Shown here: positions 25,451 to 34,220 of the stretch, piece by piece
Numbering within the stretch: position 1 is the stretch's first letter
How the letters are laid out: each line of letters opens with the position of its first letter
From: Lacibacter sediminis
GTDB lineage: Bacteria > Bacteroidota > Bacteroidia > Chitinophagales > Chitinophagaceae
Length of the DNA: 64,000 nt
Reading direction: 5' to 3'
Assembly (NCBI RefSeq): GCF_014168535.1
Contig: NZ_CP060007.1
Coordinates: forward strand, 3,782,001 to 3,846,000
Program-made: the position numbers and the translations under genes
The notes under the pieces: generated by a model
Databases searched by the model: none
Told to the model about the DNA's origin: nothing
The model's input: only the letters and a program-made list of their open reading frames with translations

Positions 25451-26266
25451 ATGACAACAAAATTAACAGTGAACTCCGAAAATAACGGAACACTCAAACA
25501 GAACAACAACAGCTTAGGCAGAAGAATGATGCGCATTGTCGCTTCAGCACTCTTCGCAGTTATTGCCCTTGCTTCAATGTCTTTTACCCAAGACGACACT
25601 ACAAAACGTGTAAATGAAAATGCGGCTGCTGTTGCTGATAGCTGCTGCACAGTAACTTTTGTAAGCGGCAACCAACAAATTGTGATCACTAATACAAACG
25701 CATTTACTGCTGAAGTAAGGATCAACAATATGGATATCAATACATGGGTAAACAGCCTGAAAGCATATACTTATAAGAGAATCAACTTCAATTCAATTGG
25801 ATTGGCCGACAATAAAATGGATATATCCTTTACTGTTGCTGAACAAATGAACAGAAAGATGGCAGTTGCCTACAGCAAAAATCTGGAAACTGAAAACGCC
25901 GTTGCTGATAACCAGATAAACAACAAGTTTACAGAAGCTGTAGCTGCTCCCCTCTTTGGCAAAATGCTCCAGGTAGAGGCTGCTGATGCAGATGCCTCAG
26001 TTGACAATATGATTGCTGATGATGCTGAAAACAAAGCGAAAGCTTCAGCATTCAGAAAAGCAGTAACTGCCGGCAACATTGCAGCAGATGAGCAAGTTGA
26101 CCTGATGGTTTATGCCTCAACAATTGAAAACAAACAGTTGAACACTACAGATGCAGACAGTAAAATGGATGCTCTTATGAATAAATCTTCTTTCAGCCCG
26201 GTTCGTCCATCAGTAGGTGGCGCAGCTGATCAGGCAATTGATGCCTTGCTGAAAAAGATGAACTAA
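25451..26266 (+). CDS. membrane-anchored protein of unknown function
   Basis: 271 residues. A 25-residue polar N-terminus precedes one hydrophobic segment (RRMMRIVASALFAVIALASMSF), giving a single-pass or signal-anchor topology. The rest is mostly helical, rich in Ala, Asp, Asn and Met, with a Cys-Cys pair shortly after the membrane (DSCCTV) and a repeated spaced pattern of D(N/S)KMD and DQAID-like motifs. No family recognised. It has two upstream promoters and its own terminator, so it is probably a single-gene unit that is well expressed. Confidence 0.6.
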   Translation: MTTKLTVNSENNGTLKQNNNSLGRRMMRIVASALFAVIALASMSFTQDDTTKRVNENAAAVADSCCTVTFVSGNQQIVITNTNAFTAEVRINNMDINTWVNSLKAYTYKRINFNSIGLADNKMDISFTVAEQMNRKMAVAYSKNLETENAVADNQINNKFTEAVAAPLFGKMLQVEAADADASVDNMIADDAENKAKASAFRKAVTAGNIAADEQVDLMVYASTIENKQLNTTDADSKMDALMNKSSFSPVRPSVGGAADQAIDALLKKMN

Positions 26267-26301
26267 TTAAGATTTTCTACATGCAGTTGGTTTAGGTTTC
26301 G

Positions 26302-26331
26302 GGGTTGATTTCCATCAACCCTTCTTTTTTT
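26302..26331 (+). terminator. intrinsic terminator after the 25451 gene
   Basis: Stem GGGTTGA/TCAACCC with a 6-nt loop followed by TTCTTTTTTT, 35 bp after the stop codon. Confidence 0.8.
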
Positions 26332-26410
26332 GTTAACCTTTACGTAATTACATGGTCGGTTATCTAACTTTACGAATTGCCTCGTAAATTCACATCCTAA
26401 AATTCTGACG

Positions 26411-27223
26411 ATGAAAGTGATTGTTTTTGCCATTGCCACACTCCTCATGTTTGGCACAAGTTCAGCTCAGCAGGTTGTTAACGAAGCGGTTATTCAAATG
26501 AAAACCGAAACAAGTAATCCAAATTCTGATGGTGGGCCTCCTGTTTCAAATGATGGCGAAGGCCGGGTTATGGTTCGTATTGGTGATGGTGAGATCAAGT
26601 CAAAAATGTTTTTCAAGAATGGCATGACTAAGATCGAAAGTGATATGGGCATGGGAACCAACCAGGTTATTATTGACAGTAAAGAAAAGAAAACCACTAC
26701 TCTGTTTGAAGCAATGGGCCGTAAGATGGGTTTCTATACAACAGAGGCTGATATGCAGCGAATGATGGCAAGCGCTGATTCAGGTCGTCCACAACAACAA
26801 AGGGTTCAACAATTCAGTCCTGAAGTTTTTATTGAATACCTGAGTGAAACAAAGAAGATTGCCGGCATGGAATGCAAAAAGGCGCTTATTCGCTATAAAG
26901 ATCGTCGTGGACAGGAAGTACAACAGGAAGTTTGGTACAGTCCTGAATTTGTTATGGGTGAAGGTTTCAAGATCCGAGATGTGATGCGTATGGCAAATGT
27001 TCCAGGTTTAGAAAAGCTGAAAGGCTTCCCCATGGAGTTTCAACTTACAAGACAAAACGGAGCAAAAGTTCATTACCAGGTAACCAAAGTTGATCTTACT
27101 GCTAAAGTGGATGATAAAACGTTCAATATTCCAAAAGACTATGACATTAAACCCATGAGTGAAATGAACCAAGGCGGTGGCCGAAATGGTTTTCAGTTCA
27201 GAATGAATGGTGGCGGACAATAA
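26411..27223 (+). CDS. secreted DUF4412/GLPGLI-like protein
   Basis: 270 residues with a signal peptide (cleavage near SSAQQV). The mature part has the pattern of Bacteroidota GLPGLI/DUF4412 proteins: an early EAVIQMKTE strand, KMFFKNGMTKIESDMG, a KKIAGMECKKALI segment with the conserved Gly and Cys, EVWYSPEF, and a C-terminal MEFQL...DDKTFNIPKDYDIKPM. It is Met- and Gln-rich with a Gly-rich end. Periplasmic or outer-membrane-associated; function unknown. Confidence 0.75.
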   Translation: MKVIVFAIATLLMFGTSSAQQVVNEAVIQMKTETSNPNSDGGPPVSNDGEGRVMVRIGDGEIKSKMFFKNGMTKIESDMGMGTNQVIIDSKEKKTTTLFEAMGRKMGFYTTEADMQRMMASADSGRPQQQRVQQFSPEVFIEYLSETKKIAGMECKKALIRYKDRRGQEVQQEVWYSPEFVMGEGFKIRDVMRMANVPGLEKLKGFPMEFQLTRQNGAKVHYQVTKVDLTAKVDDKTFNIPKDYDIKPMSEMNQGGGRNGFQFRMNGGGQ

Positions 27224-27246
27224 GCTTTTTCAAACTATACTTCAAA

Positions 27247-27274
27247 AAACCTCCTGTGTTCAGGAGGTTTTCTA
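27247..27274 (+). terminator. intrinsic terminator before argS
   Basis: Stem AAACCTCCTG/CAGGAGGTTT with loop TGTT and a short T run. It lies 23 bp after the preceding stop and 70 bp before the argS start. Confidence 0.8.
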
Positions 27275-27342
27275 TTTTCCTTCCCGCTCACATTTCTTTC
27301 GCTTACAGCATTTCAGTTATTTTTGCGGCACAATTACAAAGA

Positions 27343-29118
27343 ATGGCAATTCAGCAACAGATACAGCAGGCAGCGATTGAAAGTTTAGAAAAGCTTTACA
27401 GCAAAACATTTACTCCAAAGGATTTTCAGATCAATAAAACCAAACCTGAGTTTGAAGGTGATTATACTATTGTCTTGTTCTCATTACTGAAACCATTAGG
27501 TAAAAGCCCGGATGCAGTGGGAAATGAATTAGGCAAACATCTTACAGAAAATCATCCACAGCTCTTTACTTCGTACAATATCATTAAGGGATTTCTGAAC
27601 CTCACTGTTGCTGATAATTACTGGAATTCTGTTTTACTTACAAATTATAACAATAGTTCTTTCGGTAAAGCAGAAACAAAGCATAAAAAAGTGATGATTG
27701 AATATTCATCACCCAACACCAACAAACCCCTACACCTTGGTCATTTAAGAAATAATTTCTTAGGCTGGAGTACTGCCGCCATCATCAATGCAAATGGTTA
27801 CGATACTGTGAAGACATGTATTGTTAATGATCGTGGAATTCACATTTGTAAAAGTATGATTGCCTGGCAACTGTTTGCTAATGGAGCTACTCCGCAATCG
27901 ACCAATACAAAAGGTGATCATTTTGTTGGTGATTACTATGTAAAGTTTAATGATGAATACAAAAAGCAGGTAGAAGAATTGATAGCCGGCGGGATGAAGA
28001 AAGATGATGCTGAAAAAGAAGCGCCCATCATGAAGGCAACACAACAAATGCTGTTGGATTGGGAAGCAGGTAAGCCGGAAGTGATGCAGTTATGGAAAGA
28101 AATGAACAGTTGGGTATATGCGGGTTTTGATGAAACATACAAACGCATCGGCAGTGATTTCGATAAGATCTATTACGAAAGCAATACATATCTCTTAGGA
28201 AAGAAAACTGTACAGGAGGGACTAGAAAAGAATGTGTTTATTCAAAAAGAAGATGGGAGTGTGTGGATCGATCTTACGGCTGATGGACTTGATGAAAAAA
28301 TTGTGCAGCGGAAAGATGGCACATCCGTTTATATAACTCAGGATATTGGACTCGCACAACAGAAGTATGATGAGTACAAGATCGATCAGAGCATTTATGT
28401 AATTGGCGATGAGCAGAACTATCACATGAAAGTGCTGCAGCTCATTTGTAAAAAACTGGGACTTCCTTATGCTGACAGCATCTATCATTTAAGTTATGGA
28501 ATGGTTGAATTACCAACAGGTAAAATGAAAAGCCGTGAAGGAACTGTGGTTGATGCTGATGATCTGTTGAATGAAATGGAAGATGTGGCAAGACAAAAAA
28601 CAGAAGAGCTCGGCAAGGTAAAAGACTTTACTGCAGAAGAATTGCAGGAACTCTATAAGACAATCAGCATTGGTGCCTTGAAATTTTATCTGTTGCGTGT
28701 TGACCCCAAAAAGAAAATGATCTTCAATCCTGAAGAGTCAATCGATTTTCATGGATATACAGGGCCATTTATTCAATACACACATGCAAGGATCAAATCA
28801 ATCCTGAGAAAAGAAAAAGCACAAAAGAGCAATGTACAAGCATCAAGCCTTCTGAAACTTGAAAAAGAATTATTGATCGATCTGGAAAATTATCCAACTG
28901 TGATTGAGCAGTCGGGTAACGAACATGATCCTTCACACCTTGCAAACTACATTTACAATATTGCGAAGACGTTTAATTCGTTTTACACAGAACACTCTGT
29001 TATGAATGCAGAAAGCGTAGAAAAGAAGCAATTACGTTTGCTCATTTGTGAATTAACAGCGAATGTTATAGCAAGCGGTATGCAATTGCTGGGTATTAAA
29101 GTACCTGAAAGAATGTAA
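27343..29118 (+). CDS. argS: arginyl-tRNA synthetase
   Basis: A class I aminoacyl-tRNA synthetase charging tRNA-Arg. The 591-residue product has the HIGH-type motif HLGHLRN in the sequence SSPNTNKPLHLGHLRN, the KMSKS-equivalent KMKSREG, the N-terminal Arg-tRNA additional domain (about 1-100) and the C-terminal DALR anticodon-binding domain. The ATG at 27343 is chosen; the longer frame from 27256 overlaps the upstream terminator. A TATTTTTG box (27317-27324) precedes it. Confidence 0.96.
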   Translation: MAIQQQIQQAAIESLEKLYSKTFTPKDFQINKTKPEFEGDYTIVLFSLLKPLGKSPDAVGNELGKHLTENHPQLFTSYNIIKGFLNLTVADNYWNSVLLTNYNNSSFGKAETKHKKVMIEYSSPNTNKPLHLGHLRNNFLGWSTAAIINANGYDTVKTCIVNDRGIHICKSMIAWQLFANGATPQSTNTKGDHFVGDYYVKFNDEYKKQVEELIAGGMKKDDAEKEAPIMKATQQMLLDWEAGKPEVMQLWKEMNSWVYAGFDETYKRIGSDFDKIYYESNTYLLGKKTVQEGLEKNVFIQKEDGSVWIDLTADGLDEKIVQRKDGTSVYITQDIGLAQQKYDEYKIDQSIYVIGDEQNYHMKVLQLICKKLGLPYADSIYHLSYGMVELPTGKMKSREGTVVDADDLLNEMEDVARQKTEELGKVKDFTAEELQELYKTISIGALKFYLLRVDPKKKMIFNPEESIDFHGYTGPFIQYTHARIKSILRKEKAQKSNVQASSLLKLEKELLIDLENYPTVIEQSGNEHDPSHLANYIYNIAKTFNSFYTEHSVMNAESVEKKQLRLLICELTANVIASGMQLLGIKVPERM

Positions 29119-29155
29119 CATGGTCCATACGGCCTTTAGCCGTCAGACCACAAAT

Positions 29156-29194
29156 AGAAAAGCGGCAAGAACGATCTTCCCGCTTTTCTGTTTT
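29156..29194 (+). terminator. strong hairpin after argS
   Basis: AGAAAAGCGG (29156-29165) pairs with CCGCTTTTCT (29180-29189), with an inner AAGA/TCTT helix, followed by GTTTTA. Terminator for argS, 38 bp after its stop. Confidence 0.7.
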
Positions 29195-29218
29195 ATGGTA
29201 TTACTTCAACTCCTTTTA

Positions 29219-31462
29219 TTATTCAATATTCACTCTTACACCCAGAAATGCTCTTCTTCCTGATAGAGGTGCATAATTATAAGAAGGATCAAATGTATAT
29301 CCGTTCGGATTATTTACAACATCATTCACACGTTTATCAAATGGATCTTCGGGACGAAGAATTGGATCATTCGGCATAAAGTTCAGCAGATTTTTTACAC
29401 CTCCGTAAAGTTCTACTTTTTTACCAATGCGTTGTGTCAACTGCAGATTTGCCAATGTAAACCATGGCGAATATTCAGGACGAAAATCATTTGGTACAAC
29501 AGGTAAACGTTGCGGACCAAACACTTTACCGGTAAGATCAACTGCCAGTTTCCATTTGGGAAAAGTATAACTCACTGCATAATTACCTGAAAACTTCGGA
29601 GCAAATAGTTGCTGTTGTTTTTCTACAATACCATCCTGGTTTTCTTCTTTTGTAAATACATCCATCAAGGTTATACCTGCAATGATCTTGAGCCTGTTCT
29701 TAAAAGCAAAGTCAGTATTGAGTGTGAACCCTTTTGATACAGCGTAACCATCTATATTTTTATAGATGATCTTTTGCGGATCAGTATCATAATCAGGAAT
29801 GATCTTGTTTGTAAAATATGTGTAGAATAAAGTTGCATCTAATGTAATAAAACCAAACGAAGGTGTAAACGTGCCAGTGTAATTAACGTTGCCATTCCAG
29901 CTGCGTTCAGGATTCAATGATTCAGCTATCACCACTTCTCTTGCACCACTTAATGCCGCATGATCTTCTGTAAACAGGTTTACAATTCGAAAACCATTTC
30001 CTGCACTGAAACGAAATACCTGGTGATTGTTATTATTCCACTTCACGGCTAATCTTGGCGAAACAATTCCTCCCTGTACATTCGTTAACTCATAACGCAC
30101 ACCTGCAAGCATTGTCCATCGATCATTGAATTTTAATTCATCCTGCACAAACAAGCCTTGCAGCTTTTGAACAGATGGTTGTGTGGTTACACCATCCGGC
30201 TTTGCAGTTGCGACTGTATTGTCATCATACCAAATAAACCGATAAGGTAAACCTGCAGAAATACTATGCTTCCCAATATCTTTATTCCAGCGAAGTTGAG
30301 CAAACGCACTGTGTTGCTTTGCCATGTACGGTATCTTTCCATAATAGGAATCCTGCTGATGAAAGTTATATGAATACTCCAGCAGTAATTGTTCTTTCCC
30401 TGCTTTAATACCATAATTGCCGATCAGCTCCATGCGCTTGGTATAAATACTTTCACCATAAACACTATCACTTCCTCTCCATGTTTTATTCCATTGCATT
30501 TCACCACCCCATCGATCTTCGGTTAATAAACGAACTGCAAACTGGAAGGGAAGTTTATTCTTACGATCAAAGCTCCACTTGTTAAACAGGGATATGCGTT
30601 TCTGTAATGTTACATCAGTGAAATTATCCTGGTTCACATCGTAACGTTTGCCAAAGTTGAACATGTTTACACCCAACAATGAATAAGCTTTCCCGAGTTT
30701 GAACTTTGCACTGACATCCGCATTTACTTCATCATAAGAAGTAGCATATACATCAGCATGAAACAAAGCAGCAGAGCCGGGATCTTTGGTGATGATATTG
30801 ATCAAACCTGCAACTGCTTCGCTGCCATACAAAGTAGATGAAGGGCCTTTTACAATTTCAATACGCTTGATCAGATTAGCAGGTATACCGGAAAAGCCAT
30901 ACACCGTTGCAAGATTACTCACAACCGGCATCCCATCGATCAAGACCATTGTGTAAGGTCCTTCCATACCATTGATATGAATATCGCCTGTGTTACACAC
31001 ATTGCAATTCAACTGCGGCTGCACTCCATTTACAATAGATAATGCTTCAAACACTGTGGCACTTGCATTCTTCTTAAAGAATTTGGCGGAATAAGATTCA
31101 ACTGCAATCGGACTGTTTGATTTCCTGATCTCTCTTAATGTACCGCTGATCACCACCTCCTCTAACGATTTCGTTGCCGGTTGCAATTGAACAGAGATCA
31201 TTTTGGTTGATGGACTGACCGTAACCGTATCACTAAAATATCCTATGGCAGAAATAACGATCGTATCTCCATTTGATACTGTGACTGAAAACTCCCCCCG
31301 ATGATCGCTCAGCACCGATTGACTGGTTTGCAGATTACGAACCGTTGCATGCTTTACCCGTTCTTCCGAACGCAGGTCGATCACCTCCCCCTTTACAGAA
31401 ACGGTCTGACCATTCACCACGGCCGCCATCAACATCAACCCCACAAAAATTACACCCCTCAT
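29219..31462 (-). CDS. TonB-dependent outer-membrane receptor, probable metal or metallophore uptake
   Basis: 747 residues: signal peptide (to about 18), a carboxypeptidase-D regulatory-like domain (about 20-105), a plug domain (about 110-220, with a CNVCNTGDIHING segment, VLIDGMPVV and IEIVKGPSSTLYGSEAVAGLINIIT) and a C-terminal beta-barrel ending in an aromatic-rich strand (GRRAFLGVRVNIE). The plug Cys-x-x-Cys and the neighbouring HMA-domain genes suggest a metal-related ligand; this is inference. Its promoter is overlapped by a TTAGAC-type palindrome, so it is probably repressed by a metal-sensing regulator. A terminator separates it from the upstream HMA operon. Confidence 0.85.
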   Translation of the reverse strand: MRGVIFVGLMLMAAVVNGQTVSVKGEVIDLRSEERVKHATVRNLQTSQSVLSDHRGEFSVTVSNGDTIVISAIGYFSDTVTVSPSTKMISVQLQPATKSLEEVVISGTLREIRKSNSPIAVESYSAKFFKKNASATVFEALSIVNGVQPQLNCNVCNTGDIHINGMEGPYTMVLIDGMPVVSNLATVYGFSGIPANLIKRIEIVKGPSSTLYGSEAVAGLINIITKDPGSAALFHADVYATSYDEVNADVSAKFKLGKAYSLLGVNMFNFGKRYDVNQDNFTDVTLQKRISLFNKWSFDRKNKLPFQFAVRLLTEDRWGGEMQWNKTWRGSDSVYGESIYTKRMELIGNYGIKAGKEQLLLEYSYNFHQQDSYYGKIPYMAKQHSAFAQLRWNKDIGKHSISAGLPYRFIWYDDNTVATAKPDGVTTQPSVQKLQGLFVQDELKFNDRWTMLAGVRYELTNVQGGIVSPRLAVKWNNNNHQVFRFSAGNGFRIVNLFTEDHAALSGAREVVIAESLNPERSWNGNVNYTGTFTPSFGFITLDATLFYTYFTNKIIPDYDTDPQKIIYKNIDGYAVSKGFTLNTDFAFKNRLKIIAGITLMDVFTKEENQDGIVEKQQQLFAPKFSGNYAVSYTFPKWKLAVDLTGKVFGPQRLPVVPNDFRPEYSPWFTLANLQLTQRIGKKVELYGGVKNLLNFMPNDPILRPEDPFDKRVNDVVNNPNGYTFDPSYNYAPLSGRRAFLGVRVNIE

Positions 31463-31470
31463 AATTATTT

Positions 31471-31529
31471 TTTAGACTTGTCTAAATTTATATTTAGACA
31501 AATTTAGAAATTCTTTTCATATAGTCAAA
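31471..31529 (-). promoter_or_regulatory. receptor promoter overlapped by a palindromic operator
   Basis: On the minus strand TTTG (31526-31529), exactly 19 bp, then TAAATTTG (31499-31506) forms a full consensus promoter. The -7 box and transcription start overlap a perfect inverted repeat at 31478-31501 (half-site TTGTCTAAAT, 4-bp centre). Next to it is a second one, TTAGAC-tt-GTCTAA (31472-31485). TTAG-rich palindromes of this type resemble DtxR/MntR-family operators. Confidence 0.7.
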
Positions 31530-31570
31530 TTAAATTAGCTGAAAAGCTACCGGGTGTGAGTGAAAACAAG

Positions 31571-31598
31571 AAAGCCTGCTCCAATGGAACAGGCTTTT
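31571..31598 (-). terminator. terminator between the HMA operon and the receptor gene
   Basis: AAAGCCTG/CAGGCTTT arms around an 11-nt centre that extends the stem, followed on the minus strand by CTTGTTTTC. It lies 70 bp beyond the stop of the 31668 gene. Confidence 0.65.
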
Positions 31599-31667
31599 AA
31601 AATTATTTGCAACAATCCTTTTTTCGGAATAAGGAAAGGAGAAACAGTAAGATGGGTTTGATCAGCT

Positions 31668-32486
31668 TCATTTCAGTGCATTTAAAAAATAATGTTCAAG
31701 ACTGATGAATACCGAGCGTTTGGCCATACGGTGAGCATCCCCGGTCAACTGGTAACGGGCACCTACATTAAAACGGGTGCTGCTGTTAAAGATCAACTGA
31801 ACAGCAGGGGCAATATCAATAAACCCGGCTTTTATATCTGTACTTTGTTGCGCCAGGAACTCACAGTATAAATTGAGATTTGTTTGCTTATAGTTTTCGT
31901 ATTTGCGTGGAAACAACAAATAACCCATCGACAAATTGTATTGTAATGCCTGGTTTGAAAAAGGAATTCCCAAATCCAATTTATCTGCTTTTTCTAATTG
32001 CCGCACATAAGCAACACCTGCTGATGCTGCGAATTTGTTAACAAGTTGTGTTGCCACCATACCCAACTGCGCACCACTGTTATCGCCTTCTAAATTTAAT
32101 TCCTGGTACACCAACGGATTGTTGCTCCATGCACCTGAAGCATAAACTGCAGCACGAAAATGTTTATGTACATCATCGTTACTGTAGAAGCGATACTTGG
32201 TATAAAGTCTTGCACTTTCAAATTGTTGTTTCGATTGAAAGAACATATTTGAAAAACTTACGCCACCGGTAAGCATCCAGTTTTTCGTTAATCCCAATTG
32301 AAGCTCAGGCATAAACCTGTACTCACGTTCATTGTTGTGGTAAGAACGCATGGTTTTCATACCAGCCTTTGCCACAATTGTTTTTGCAGGAATATTGGAA
32401 GCCGGGTTAGAAAAAATATATAATTCCTGTCCGTTTGCCATTGAAAAGATCAACAGCAAAGCGCTGACGATTAAAAAACGTAACAT
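31668..32486 (-). CDS. predicted outer-membrane beta-barrel protein
   Basis: 272 residues from MLRFLIVS (32486), with a signal peptide cleaved near ANGQ-E. The rest alternates polar and aromatic/hydrophobic residues in about ten strands, ending in VFISLEHYFLNALK, compatible with a small outer-membrane barrel of the transporter-like type found beside heavy-metal genes in Bacteroidota. It is 40 bp downstream of the HMA gene and probably cotranscribed. No precise family assigned. Confidence 0.6.
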   Translation of the reverse strand: MLRFLIVSALLLIFSMANGQELYIFSNPASNIPAKTIVAKAGMKTMRSYHNNEREYRFMPELQLGLTKNWMLTGGVSFSNMFFQSKQQFESARLYTKYRFYSNDDVHKHFRAAVYASGAWSNNPLVYQELNLEGDNSGAQLGMVATQLVNKFAASAGVAYVRQLEKADKLDLGIPFSNQALQYNLSMGYLLFPRKYENYKQTNLNLYCEFLAQQSTDIKAGFIDIAPAVQLIFNSSTRFNVGARYQLTGDAHRMAKRSVFISLEHYFLNALK

Positions 32487-32526
32487 ATTGTTTGAAAAAA
32501 GGGAAGCCATTGGCCTCCCGGATAAT

Positions 32527-33039
32527 TTAAATTGTTACATGATAAACACGCACACCATTCGACTCGCCTGTTTTAAAACTTTCAGCTTTGGTTTGGCCAG
32601 CGTATTTTTTATACTCTTTTGCCGGTAAAAAATTCTTATCAACAATAGTGATGACTTTCTCGCCACTTAACTGTTGATTTTTTACTGACAGAAAATACAG
32701 CTGCTTCCCTGCAACGTTGACAGCCTGTTCGTTTTGAACAGCTACATTATTGAAATTTGTAAGCACCTGTAATTTGGCTACTGAAAATCCTGCATCTTCT
32801 ACTTTCTTACGCAGCTGATCGAAATTAATATCAGCACCCTCTTTAAAATTGATAACGAAAGAAGATGTTTTAATATCAGATTCTACACTTGAAATAAACG
32901 AAAGTGTTTTCAATGATTTGTTGATGGCATTGCTGCACATGGCGCAGGTTAAACCACTGGCTTGTAGTGTAGCCGATTTAAATTGTGCTGATGCCGATAA
33001 CCCAACCAGCAGGCATATAAAGAACATAAACTTTTTCAT
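32527..33039 (-). CDS. exported HMA (heavy-metal-associated) domain protein
   Basis: 170 residues: signal peptide (SASAQ) then an HMA domain with the metal-binding motif GLTCAMCSNAI (about residues 29-39), followed by about 80 residues of unknown fold. HMA CxxC domains bind copper(I), zinc or similar soft metals. As an exported, membrane-free protein it may act as a periplasmic metal chaperone (inference). Confidence 0.82.
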   Translation of the reverse strand: MKKFMFFICLLVGLSASAQFKSATLQASGLTCAMCSNAINKSLKTLSFISSVESDIKTSSFVINFKEGADINFDQLRKKVEDAGFSVAKLQVLTNFNNVAVQNEQAVNVAGKQLYFLSVKNQQLSGEKVITIVDKNFLPAKEYKKYAGQTKAESFKTGESNGVRVYHVTI

Positions 33040-33056
33040 AGAAACTCATTTGGTGA

Positions 33057-33097
33057 TTGAAAAAATAGCTGCTGAAAACGGTTAGCTTTCAGCAGCT
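33057..33097 (-). terminator. intrinsic terminator between the two HMA genes
   Basis: The perfect 11-bp stem AGCTGCTGAAA (33067-33077)/TTTCAGCAGCT (33087-33097) is followed on the minus strand by ATTTTTTC. It lies 10 bp after the stop of the Cys-rich gene and before the HMA gene, so readthrough or a second promoter is needed for the latter. Confidence 0.75.
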
Positions 33098-33107
33098 CTA
33101 TTATAGT

Positions 33108-33701
33108 TTAGTGATGTGTACACTTTCCACCTTTGCAGCAATCTGCCATGGCAACTGTACCTTCTTTCTTGCAGCAATCGCCGCCCTTTTCACATTTCAT
33201 TCCTGTGCAGCAGCCACCTTCTTTTGCACAAGTACCATTTGCGCAACAATCAGATTTGCCTTCTACTTTTTTGCAACATGCTTTATCACCTGTGCATTTA
33301 CCATCTTTCATGCAACAAGCACCTGCTTCAGTAGCTGTTGCTGATTTACGATCATACTTGCAGCACTCGTGTAAGTTATTGTACACATCATCCGGAGCGG
33401 TATACTTTTCATTATCATAACCTGCACCGGCAATAGCTTTCTGAATTTTTTCGTCAGATGATTTTGCAGCAGCATATTTTACCGTGAGCATTTTGCTGTC
33501 TTCATTCCACTCGGCAAATGTTGCACCGCTTGTTTTAGCAGCGCCTTCAATTGTCTTCTTACACATACCACAGTTACCCCATACTTTAAATACTGAAGTT
33601 TTTACTGCAGCCTGTTTGCCACTTGTCTTTGATTGTGCATTAAGCGTTGAACTTCCTGCAAACAGAAAAATGAATGCAGCGATTATTTGAATTGATTTCA
33701 T
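33108..33701 (-). CDS. exported HMA-domain protein with metallothionein-like cysteine-rich tail
   Basis: 197 residues. After a signal peptide (SSTLNAQ) comes an HMA-like domain with CGMC (about residues 44-47). From about residue 112 a tail of some 85 residues carries 18 cysteines in repeated CC-x(4-6)-C blocks (HECCKYD, GACCMKDGKC, KACCKK, SDCCANGTC, GGCCTGMKC, GDCCKK, ADCCKGGKC) and ends His-His. This composition suggests multi-atom binding of soft metals such as copper, zinc or cadmium outside the cytoplasm. The terminator directly downstream separates it from the other HMA gene. Confidence 0.8.
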   Translation of the reverse strand: MKSIQIIAAFIFLFAGSSTLNAQSKTSGKQAAVKTSVFKVWGNCGMCKKTIEGAAKTSGATFAEWNEDSKMLTVKYAAAKSSDEKIQKAIAGAGYDNEKYTAPDDVYNNLHECCKYDRKSATATEAGACCMKDGKCTGDKACCKKVEGKSDCCANGTCAKEGGCCTGMKCEKGGDCCKKEGTVAMADCCKGGKCTHH

Positions 33702-33777
33702 GATTTATTAAGTTTTAGGTTGATTAAATAGATATACAGTTCTGTAAGTACAGAACGTTACAAAAGATCAATCTAAA

Positions 33778-34176
33778 CTAAATCAGGAAAGTACTTACAT
33801 CAAGATAAACCTTGTTAAAGGCCTTGGGAGGAGGAGAAACATATGCATCAACCGGAGGAGCAGTTACTCCCTGCTCGGGATCATTTAAAACAATCAGCTT
33901 AACAGGCTGAGTAGCACTAATGCTTGAAAGTTCAAAGTCAATGGATGAAGTTTGATGTGCATCATTCAACTTCACTTCTGCTACTTCATCTTTGCAACAA
34001 TGATTTTCGGTTTTGAGCATACCGCATTTATCGCAAGTGCCATCGTTGTGATCTTTTTCATGACCAAAGCTGATGGAAGAAATCTTGCCCATACAATAAT
34101 GCACATTCATCACCATTCCGCTGGTAGCAGCAAGGTAGAACAAGGCAATCATTGATATGAATAACTTCTTTAGCAC
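33778..34176 (-). CDS. HYC_CC_PP family protein
   Basis: 132 residues with a hydrophobic N-terminus (signal peptide or anchor) followed by the motifs that name this Bacteroidota family: VHYCMG, a CDKCGM plus HCCKDE cysteine pair, and a C-terminal YVSPPPKAF. The start codon is GTG; TATCTTTG (34182-34189 complement) ends 5 nt before it. First gene of the metal-related minus-strand group, about 75 bp upstream of the Cys-rich protein. Metal handling is inferred from neighbours and the Cys/His content. Confidence 0.75.
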   Translation of the reverse strand: MLKKLFISMIALFYLAATSGMVMNVHYCMGKISSISFGHEKDHNDGTCDKCGMLKTENHCCKDEVAEVKLNDAHQTSSIDFELSSISATQPVKLIVLNDPEQGVTAPPVDAYVSPPPKAFNKVYLDVSTFLI

Positions 34177-34220
34177 GTTGACAAAGATAACTATTTGAGC
34201 CCAAAGGGATATGATGCTGA

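Noticed and set aside
33111..33420. Three overlapping plus-strand frames rich in Phe, His and Gln
   Set aside because: They mirror the Cys-rich codons of the HMA protein on the other strand.
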